From the NCBI RefSeq assembly GCF_003633755.1, contig NZ_RBIL01000003.1, positions 186,001-250,000 of the forward strand: DNA of 64,000 nt. The letters run 5' to 3'. A program made the position numbers and the translations under genes. Under the pieces are notes generated by a model, which was given only the letters and a program-made list of their open reading frames with translations, was not told the DNA's origin and did no database searches. Shown in pieces: positions 57,474 to 64,000 of the stretch. Position 1 is the stretch's first letter. Each line of letters begins with the position of its first letter. Origin of the DNA: Solirubrobacter pauli. Its GTDB lineage: Bacteria > Actinomycetota > Thermoleophilia > Solirubrobacterales > Solirubrobacteraceae.

Positions 57474-58382
57474 GTGTCCGAAGGTCGTAATCGCCGACGC
57501 CTGCTGCTTGCGCTGCCCCTTGCGCTGGTAGCTGCGCTCCTCGCCGCACCGGCAGCTCGCGCCGGTCTCCTGTTCCCCGAATCCGGCGGCTCGCCGAACG
57601 CGGACAGCATCCACACCCTCTACGTGATGGTGTTCATCCTCGCGTTGTTCATCTTCGTGGGGGTCGAGGGCACGCTCCTCTGGGCCCTGTTCAAGTTCAA
57701 GGCCAAGAAGGGCGCCACCGCCGCTCAGATCCACGGAAATACGAAGCTCGAGATCGGTTGGACCCTCGGCGCCTTCGTGATCCTGCTGTTCATCACGGTC
57801 TTCACGTTCATCCAGCTGCCGTCGATCAAGAACCCGAAGCCGTCGCTGATCGACGAGAACGGTCGCGAGCTCACCGCGCAGGTGGACGGCATGCAGGTCG
57901 CCGCCACCAACCAGTCGACGCCCAAGGGCCCGACGATGACCATCGAGGTCAACGGCCAGCAGTACGTGTGGCGCTACCTCTACCCGGGGCAGGACCAGCT
58001 GCTGACGTACACGGACATGGTCGTGCCGGTCGGCATGACCGTCCTCCTCGACATCACGGCCGACGACGTCGTCCACTCGTGGTGGATCCCCAAGCTCGGC
58101 GGCAAGATGGATGCCGTCCCGGGCTACACGAACAAGCTTTGGTTCCGGATCCCGCCGGACGCCATCCCGGAGGGGCAGAAGCAAGTTGTTTACACCGGTC
58201 AGTGCGCCGAGCTGTGCGGGCGCAACCACGCGAACATGTACGGCCGCGTGATCGGCATGCGAATGGCGGACTACAAGAAGTGGTACGCGGACAAGGTCCA
58301 GCAGCTCAAGACGGCTGAGACCGACGTCGCCGAGCAGCAGAAGAAGCTCACCGAGCAGGAGAGCCAGGGTGGTGACGAGTGA
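57474..58382 (+). CDS. ctaC: Cytochrome c oxidase subunit II
   Basis: 302 aa. Signal/TM (RRRLLLALPLALVAALLAAPAARA), two TM helices (TLYVMVFILALFIFVGVEGTLLWALF and GWTLGAFVILLFITVFTFI), then the CuA cupredoxin domain with H in DDVVHSWWIP and CAELCGRNHANM (Cys, Glu, Cys, His, Met ligands all present). Extra-membrane subunit that receives electrons from cytochrome c. I choose GTG 57474 because the -10 box lies just upstream; GTG 57420 is also open. It ends with a helical Gln/Glu tail. GTGA overlap to ctaD. Confidence 0.95.
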   Translation: MSEGRNRRRLLLALPLALVAALLAAPAARAGLLFPESGGSPNADSIHTLYVMVFILALFIFVGVEGTLLWALFKFKAKKGATAAQIHGNTKLEIGWTLGAFVILLFITVFTFIQLPSIKNPKPSLIDENGRELTAQVDGMQVAATNQSTPKGPTMTIEVNGQQYVWRYLYPGQDQLLTYTDMVVPVGMTVLLDITADDVVHSWWIPKLGGKMDAVPGYTNKLWFRIPPDAIPEGQKQVVYTGQCAELCGRNHANMYGRVIGMRMADYKKWYADKVQQLKTAETDVAEQQKKLTEQESQGGDE

Positions 58383-60067
58383 GCGATCACAGCTTGGGTC
58401 GCCCCCAGATCATCGCGTCCGCGGTCGACAACCCCGACCGCACGCGTGGCTGGACCTCGTGGATCACCACGACCGATCACAAGAAGATCGGGATCATGTA
58501 CCTGGCCACCGTCCTGGTGTTCTTCATCCTGGGCGGGGTCGAGGCGCTGCTGATCCGCACGCAGCTCGCGGTGCCGGACAACACGCTGCTCACCCCTGAG
58601 CGGTACAACCAGATCCTCACCATGCACGGGACGACCATGGTCTTCCTGGTCGTCGTGCCGGTGTGGGCGGGCTTCGCGAACTACCTGCTGCCGCTGATGC
58701 TCGGCGCGCGCGACGTCGCCTTCCCGCGCCTGAACGCCTGGTCGTACTGGATGTACCTGTTCGGCGGCATCGCGCTCTACGCGTCGATGCTCTACTCCCC
58801 GCCGGAGGCCGGCTGGTTCTCGTACGTCCCGCTGTCGCTGAAGCAGTACTCGGGCACCAACGGCCAGGAAGCGTGGATCTACATGGTCCACCTCACCGGC
58901 CTGAGCTCGATCATCGGCGCGATCAACTTCATCGCCACGATCCACAACATGCGCGCGCCCGGCATGGGCTGGGGCCGCATGCCGCTGTTCGTGTGGACGA
59001 TCCTGATCTACGCGTACCTCGTGATCGTCGCGCTGACGTCGCTCGCCGCGACCGTGACGATGCTGCTGCTGGACCGCAACTTCGGCACCGGCTTCTTCGA
59101 CCCCGCGCAGGGAGGCTCGGCGCTGCTCTGGCAGCACCTGTTCTGGTTCTTCGGGCATCCCGAGGTGTACATCCTCGTGCTGCCGGCGTTCGGCGTCTTC
59201 TCGGAGATCCTGCCGGTGTTCGCCCGCAAGCCGATCTTCGGCTACAAGGCGATCGCGGCCGCCACGGTCGGCATCGCCTTCCTCGGCATGCTCGTGTGGG
59301 CGCACCACATGTTCGCGACGCCGATGTCGACGACCGTGCTCGCGTTCTTCATGCTCATGTCGTTCGTCATCGCGGTGCCGACCGGCGTGAAGATCTTCAA
59401 CTGGATCGCCACGCTCTGGCGCGGCACGGTCGAGTGGACGACGGCGCTCCTGTACTGCGTCGGCGGCATCGCCACGTTCACGATGGGCGGTATCACGGGC
59501 ATCTTCCTGGCCGTCTTCCCCATCGACTGGCAGCTGACGGACACCTACTTCGTCGTCGCCCACTTCCACTACACGGCGTTCGGCGCGTCCGCCTTCGCGA
59601 TGATCGCGGCGCTGTACTTCTGGTGGCCGAAGATGACCGGCCGGATGCTCAGCGAGAAGCTCGGCAAGGTCGGCTTCGCGCTGATGTTCATCGGCTTCCA
59701 CACGACGTTCCTGATCCAGCACTCGGCCGGCCTGTCGGGCATGCCGCGACGGATCTACGAGTACTCCGAGACCAGCTGGACTTGGTACAACTTCGTCTCG
59801 ACCATCGGCGCGTTCATGATCGCCCTGAGCGTCGCGGTCACCGTCGTCGGCGTGGTCTGGTCGCTCAAGCGCGGCGCGATCGCCGGCCCGGACCCGTGGA
59901 AGGCGAACACGCTCGAGTGGTTCACGCCCTCGCCGCCGCCGGAGAACAACTTCGACGTCGTCCCGCGCGTGCGCTCGGTCGAGCCGATGAAGGACATCCG
60001 CCGCGAGATCGAGCAGCGGACCAACGCCGAGCAGCGGTACCGCTCCGGCCAACCCATGCTCCATTAG
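58379..60067 (+). CDS. ctaD: Cytochrome c oxidase subunit I
   Basis: 562-aa heme-copper oxidase core with 12 TM helices. Heme a His in LTMHGTTMVF, CuB His and cross-linked Tyr in FFGHPEVYIL, paired His in VWAHHMF, and the low/high spin heme His in VVAHFHYTAFG. Reduces O2 to water and pumps protons. It starts at GTG 58379 within the ctaC stop (GTGA). Confidence 0.97.
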   Translation: MSDHSLGRPQIIASAVDNPDRTRGWTSWITTTDHKKIGIMYLATVLVFFILGGVEALLIRTQLAVPDNTLLTPERYNQILTMHGTTMVFLVVVPVWAGFANYLLPLMLGARDVAFPRLNAWSYWMYLFGGIALYASMLYSPPEAGWFSYVPLSLKQYSGTNGQEAWIYMVHLTGLSSIIGAINFIATIHNMRAPGMGWGRMPLFVWTILIYAYLVIVALTSLAATVTMLLLDRNFGTGFFDPAQGGSALLWQHLFWFFGHPEVYILVLPAFGVFSEILPVFARKPIFGYKAIAAATVGIAFLGMLVWAHHMFATPMSTTVLAFFMLMSFVIAVPTGVKIFNWIATLWRGTVEWTTALLYCVGGIATFTMGGITGIFLAVFPIDWQLTDTYFVVAHFHYTAFGASAFAMIAALYFWWPKMTGRMLSEKLGKVGFALMFIGFHTTFLIQHSAGLSGMPRRIYEYSETSWTWYNFVSTIGAFMIALSVAVTVVGVVWSLKRGAIAGPDPWKANTLEWFTPSPPPENNFDVVPRVRSVEPMKDIRREIEQRTNAEQRYRSGQPMLH

Positions 60068-60114
60068 AAGTCAGGGACATCCCCTCCACCCCACCCCGAT
60101 CATCCGTACCTGAT

Positions 60115-61011
<897 letters not shown>

Positions 61012-61023
61012 ACTGGCCCCTCG

Positions 61024-61134
61024 ATGGATCGCAAGCTTGCTCGCAGAAACCTCCGGACGGCGTTCTACGTCTCCATCGTGGGGCTGCTCTTCTTCTGCCT
61101 GACCTTCGTCGCCGCCTGGATCTACATCCAGTAA
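61024..61134 (+). CDS. 36-aa single-helix membrane peptide of the oxidase cluster
   Basis: ATG at 61024 to TAA 61134: a basic head MDRKLARRNLRTAF followed by one TM helix YVSIVGLLFFCLTFVAAWIYIQ. The stop overlaps the next start (TAATG). Not in the usual gene lists because of its size, but the overlap, charge pattern and position support it. Probably a small accessory subunit of the oxidase. Confidence 0.7.
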   Translation: MDRKLARRNLRTAFYVSIVGLLFFCLTFVAAWIYIQ

Positions 61135-61397
61135 TGACCGAGCACACCGAGAACACCGAAGTCGTCGCCGAGACGAACGGCACGGTCCCTCCCGTCGGGG
61201 AGGAGATCCACATGCCGGCGCACAGCATCCTGCCGCTGCTCAACGCCGCGGCGCTGGCCGGGATGATCGTCAGCATCACGCTGTCGTGGCTCCTCGTCGC
61301 CTTCTTCGGCGTGGCCTTCCTGGCGACCACCATCCGCTGGATCGCGGACGTCCGGCGCGACATCGCCGAGCTCCCGCTCGATCACGGCCATCACTAG
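61134..61397 (+). CDS. CtaF-like cytochrome c oxidase subunit IV
   Basis: 87 aa, ATG at 61134. Soluble acidic N-terminus (TEHTENTEVVAETNG, then EEIHMPAHSILP) then two TM helices (LLNAAALAGMIVSITLSWLLVAFFGVAFLATTI). The HMPxxSxxP motif before the helices is typical of actinobacterial subunit IV. Followed by a clear terminator. The subunit III gene (ctaE) is not in this cluster within the window. Confidence 0.75.
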   Translation: MTEHTENTEVVAETNGTVPPVGEEIHMPAHSILPLLNAAALAGMIVSITLSWLLVAFFGVAFLATTIRWIADVRRDIAELPLDHGHH

Positions 61398-61420
61398 CGC
61401 CGCCAGCCCTTCTGGCGGCG
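61398..61420 (+). terminator. Terminator of the oxidase operon
   Basis: CGCCGCCAG (61398-61406) and CTGGCGGCG (61412-61420), 9-bp perfect stem, loop CCCTT, starting at the base after the stop codon. Confidence 0.8.
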
Positions 61421-61445
61421 TGGTGTCGTAGGGTTCCCCTCTGAC

Positions 61446-62885
61446 GTGGGGACCATGGACGGCACCAACGGCGGACCAGCGCTGGCCGCTCGCTATTCCG
61501 CGGCCTTCGCGGCCTATCTCGCGGATCGCGGCGAGTCGGCGCTCGGCGCCGCCTACGACATCGGTCGCGAGGCCGTGGCGGCGCAGCTGAGCGTGCTGGA
61601 CCTCGCCGAGGCGCACCACGCCGCGCTCCGGCACGCGAACGTCAACGACGACGAAGGCCTGCTGGCGGCAGCCGACTTCCTGCGCGAGAGCCTCTCGACG
61701 TTCGAGACGGTCCACCGCGGCTACCTCGAGGTGCAGGAGGTCGCACGGCTCGAGCACGAGTACGTGGAGCAGCTGCGCGCGCTCGCCGACGCCTCCGTGG
61801 CCATCAACCTCTCACTGACGGTCGAGGCGATCCTGCAGCTCACCGCCGACGCGGCGCGCGAGATCCTGCACGTCGCGCGGGCCACCGTCGCGGTGCTCGC
61901 CCCTGATCCGCGCCTGCGCCCGCTCACGGCCACCTCTCCCCCGCGCCTGGGCGGCGGCGACCCGCAGCCGGCCCGGCTGCAGGCCCAGCTCACCGGTCGT
62001 GGCAAGGAGCTCGGGATGGTCGAGGTGATCGACGCGGCCGACCGCACGTTCACCCCGCGCGACGAGGCCGTGCTCACGCAGCTCGCCCAGCTCGCCTCGG
62101 TGGCGATCTCCAACGCCCAGCTCTACGACCGCGAGCGGACGATCGCGCGCACGCTGCAGCGCTCGCTGCGCCCCGGCGGGCTACCACCCGTGCACGGGCT
62201 CAGCGCCGCCGTGCGCTTCCGGCCGGCCGGCGAGGGGATCGAGCTCGGCGGTGACTTCTACGACCTCTTCCCCGCCGGTGACGGCGCCTGGACGGCGCTG
62301 ATCGGCGACGTTCAGGGCAAGGGGCCGGACGCCGCCGCGGTCACGGCGCTGGCACGCCACACGATGCGCGCGGCGGCCGCCTACGAGTCCCGGCCCAGCG
62401 GCGTGCTCGCGCTGTTGCACCGGGCGCTGCGCGAGCAGACCGGCGACGAGGGCCGCTTCTGCACCGTCTGCTACGCCCACCTGCGCGCCGAGACCGGCAA
62501 GGTGACGCTCGAGCTCGCCTGCGGCGGGCACCCGCTGCCGCTCGTGGTCGCCCCGGACGGGAGCGTCACGCCGGTCGGCCGGCTCGGCACGCTGCTGGGC
62601 TCGGACATCGACCCGCTGCTCAACGACGTCACCGTCGAGCTCAGCCAGGGCGAGGTGCTCGTGTTCTACACCGACGGCGTCACCGAGGTCCGGCGCCGGC
62701 GCCAAGAGGTGTTCGGCCACGGCGAGCTCGTGGAGCTGCTCAAGACGTGCGCGGGGCTGCCGCCGGATGCGGTGGCCGATCGCGTGGAGGCGGCCGTGCT
62801 GGCCGCCTCAGAAGGCCGGTTGCGCGACGACATGGCGATCCTGGCCTTCGGCCCCACCCCCCAACCCAAGGAGACCGATGGCTGA
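61446..62885 (+). CDS. RsbU-type PP2C phosphatase with GAF domain
   Basis: 479 aa. N-terminal RsbU_N/RsbRD-like helical region (about 10-90), a GAF domain (about 115-225) with VEAILQLTADAAREI, then a SpoIIE/PPM phosphatase (about 245-475) with metal motifs ELGGDFYDLF, IGDVQGKGPDAAAVTALAR, YTDGVTEVRR and DDMAILAF. Such phosphatases dephosphorylate STAS anti-anti-sigma factors to release stress sigma factors. GTG 61446 or ATG 61455 start. It is 4 bp overlapped with RsbR gene (62878-62885). Confidence 0.92.
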   Translation: MGTMDGTNGGPALAARYSAAFAAYLADRGESALGAAYDIGREAVAAQLSVLDLAEAHHAALRHANVNDDEGLLAAADFLRESLSTFETVHRGYLEVQEVARLEHEYVEQLRALADASVAINLSLTVEAILQLTADAAREILHVARATVAVLAPDPRLRPLTATSPPRLGGGDPQPARLQAQLTGRGKELGMVEVIDAADRTFTPRDEAVLTQLAQLASVAISNAQLYDRERTIARTLQRSLRPGGLPPVHGLSAAVRFRPAGEGIELGGDFYDLFPAGDGAWTALIGDVQGKGPDAAAVTALARHTMRAAAAYESRPSGVLALLHRALREQTGDEGRFCTVCYAHLRAETGKVTLELACGGHPLPLVVAPDGSVTPVGRLGTLLGSDIDPLLNDVTVELSQGEVLVFYTDGVTEVRRRRQEVFGHGELVELLKTCAGLPPDAVADRVEAAVLAASEGRLRDDMAILAFGPTPQPKETDG

Positions 62886-63768
62886 CCCGGACCCCGCGCC
62901 CGGCCAACAGGACGCCCGTGACGACCTCTTGCGCGAGCTGGTGTCCCACCTCAGCAACAACCGCACCGAGCTCCGGCAGGAGTGGGCGCGGCGCATCGGC
63001 GAGGCCCGGCTGCTGACGGCGCTGACGGAGGAGGAGATCTTCTCCGAGGCGACCTCGGTGTACGACAACTACGTCGAGGTGCTCGAGACCGGCTCCGTCG
63101 AGGCGCTGCAGGACTACGCCCGCAACCTGTCCGAGCGCATCATCCCCCGCGGCGTCGAGACCGACGAGGTGCTCGGCATCGTGCTCCTGCTGCGCGACGT
63201 GCTCGCGCGCTCGCTGTTCGAGAAGTACCAGGCGGACTTCCAGGTCCTCAACGAGGTGCTCGACGCGTACGAGCCGGCCGCGAACCGCATCGCCAACACG
63301 GTGGGCGTGAACTTCGTGCAGGAGCGCGAGCGCATCATCCGCCAGCAGCAGGAGGCGATCCGCGAGCTCTCCACCCCGGTCCTCCAGGTCCGCGAACGGC
63401 TCCTGATCCTCCCGATCATCGGCGTGCTCGACGGGCAGCGCGCCCGCCAGCTGACCGAGCAGCTGCTGCGCGGCATCCGCACGAACCGCGCCCGCGTGGT
63501 CGTGATCGACATCACCGGCGTGCCGGCGATCGACTCGACCGTGGCCAACCACCTCGTGCAGACGGTCGACGCCTCGCGCCTGATGGGCGCCTCGGTGATC
63601 ATCACCGGCCTCTCGTCGGAGATCGCCCAGACGCTGGTCACGCTCGGCGTGGACCTCTCGAAGGTCAACGCGGTCGGCGACCTCCAGGGCGGCATCGAAG
63701 AGGCGGAGCGCCTGCTGGGCTACACCGTCATCTCCGGCGCCGTCGACAAGGCCGACGACCGGGTCTAG
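62878..63768 (+). CDS. rsbR: RsbR-type stressosome protein
   Basis: 296 aa. N-terminal RsbRD/nonheme-globin-like helical domain (about 15-155, RTELRQEWARRIGEARLL, IPRGVETDEVLGIVLLLRDVL) and a C-terminal STAS domain (about 165-285) with TPVLQVRERLLILPIIGVLD, VVVIDITGVPAIDSTVANHLVQTV and phosphorylatable residues DST. In the stressosome RsbR and RsbS are kinase substrates of RsbT. ATG at 62878 overlaps the phosphatase stop. Upstream sensor input is unknown. Confidence 0.92.
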   Translation: MADPDPAPGQQDARDDLLRELVSHLSNNRTELRQEWARRIGEARLLTALTEEEIFSEATSVYDNYVEVLETGSVEALQDYARNLSERIIPRGVETDEVLGIVLLLRDVLARSLFEKYQADFQVLNEVLDAYEPAANRIANTVGVNFVQERERIIRQQQEAIRELSTPVLQVRERLLILPIIGVLDGQRARQLTEQLLRGIRTNRARVVVIDITGVPAIDSTVANHLVQTVDASRLMGASVIITGLSSEIAQTLVTLGVDLSKVNAVGDLQGGIEEAERLLGYTVISGAVDKADDRV

Positions 63769-63772
63769 TGCG

Positions 63773-64000
63773 ATGGCCGTCCCGATCCTCAAGCAGGGGC
63801 CGTTCCTGATCGCCTCGATCCAGTCCGCGCTGACCGACACCGACGTCCTGCAGCTCCGTGACGACGTCATGGCCCAGGTCACGCGCCACCGGTCCAAGGG
63901 GATCATCGTCGACGTCACCTCGCTGGACGTGATGGACTCGTTCGTGTCGCGCTCGCTGCGCGGCATCGCGATGATGACCCGCCTGCGCGGCGCCGAGACC
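63773..64000 (+). CDS. rsbS: RsbS-type STAS anti-sigma antagonist, 5' part
   Basis: The first 76 codons (to window end) read MAVPILKQGPFLIASIQSALTDTDVLQLRDDV, then GIIVDVTSLDVMDSFVSRSLRGIAMM, an RsbS STAS domain with the conserved phosphorylatable serine in DSF. 4 bp after rsbR. An RsbT kinase gene would be expected next, outside the window. Confidence 0.92.
   Translation, partial: MAVPILKQGPFLIASIQSALTDTDVLQLRDDVMAQVTRHRSKGIIVDVTSLDVMDSFVSRSLRGIAMMTRLRGAET

Noticed and set aside
58271-60064. Minus-strand frame of almost 600 codons opposite ctaD
   Set aside because: Asp/Arg/His-rich antisense artefact of a conserved oxidase gene.

Overview
This is a 64 kb stretch of a very GC-rich chromosome with short intergenic gaps, many GTG/TTG starts and many 4-base stop/start overlaps (ATGA or GTGA). 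Together with an EthA-type monooxygenase, an LmbU-family regulator, excalibur and CAP secreted proteins and an aa3-oxidase cluster with a CtaF-like subunit, this points to a deep-branching Actinomycetota, most likely Thermoleophilia/Solirubrobacterales. That placement is inference; no rRNA is present.

Layout. 1-3.2 kb: SDR (partial), EthA-like Baeyer-Villiger monooxygenase, MarR regulator and LLM flavin oxidoreductase, all on the minus strand. 3.2-6.5 kb: an overlapping murL-murD2-pgeF operon for an alternative route to D-Glu in peptidoglycan plus a peptidoglycan editing factor. 6.5-12.3 kb: an accessory locus with an LmbU-like regulator and DUF4239 membrane protein on one strand. Divergent from it lies a six-gene run: an unknown beta-rich 359-aa protein, a four-helix membrane protein, a GH19 endolysin-like enzyme, an M15 peptidase, a 48-aa acidic protein and an unknown 156-aa protein. 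I found no described system that matches this set. 12.3-23.0 kb: aldo/keto reductases flank a complete arabinose regulon (ABC importer, araB, araD, araA, galM) under a divergent LacI-family repressor with three operator copies.

23-35.3 kb: secreted amidase-signature enzyme, streptomycin-kinase-like protein, cyclopropane fatty acid synthase, a hemocyanin/prophenoloxidase homologue with all six copper histidines, a 20-codon small ORF, two paralogous HTH regulators, an excalibur lipoprotein, and a TetR/MFS efflux pair. 35.33-40.62 kb: a 5.3 kb island bounded by a 27-bp direct repeat of the tRNA-Arg(TCT) 3' end. It carries an AbiEi/AbiEii pair and three unrecognised genes but no visible integrase.

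40.6-49 kb: tRNA-Arg, Ig-type surface protein, NrtR-like regulator, a fused Pth2-like/threonine aldolase protein, tRNA-Pro(TGG), a c-di-GMP-I riboswitch controlling a CAP-domain protein, DUF1015, OsmC and Nudix genes. 49-57.4 kb: subtilase, beta-propeller-like secreted protein, PEBP lipoprotein, trxB, flippase-like and PAP2 membrane proteins, class I amidotransferase, and a PaaG-type enoyl-CoA isomerase/hydratase. 57.4-61.4 kb: aa3 cytochrome oxidase genes (ctaC, ctaD, ctaB, a 36-aa membrane peptide, CtaF-like). 61.4-64 kb: RsbU-type phosphatase, RsbR and RsbS, the start of a stressosome-like partner-switching module that continues past the window.
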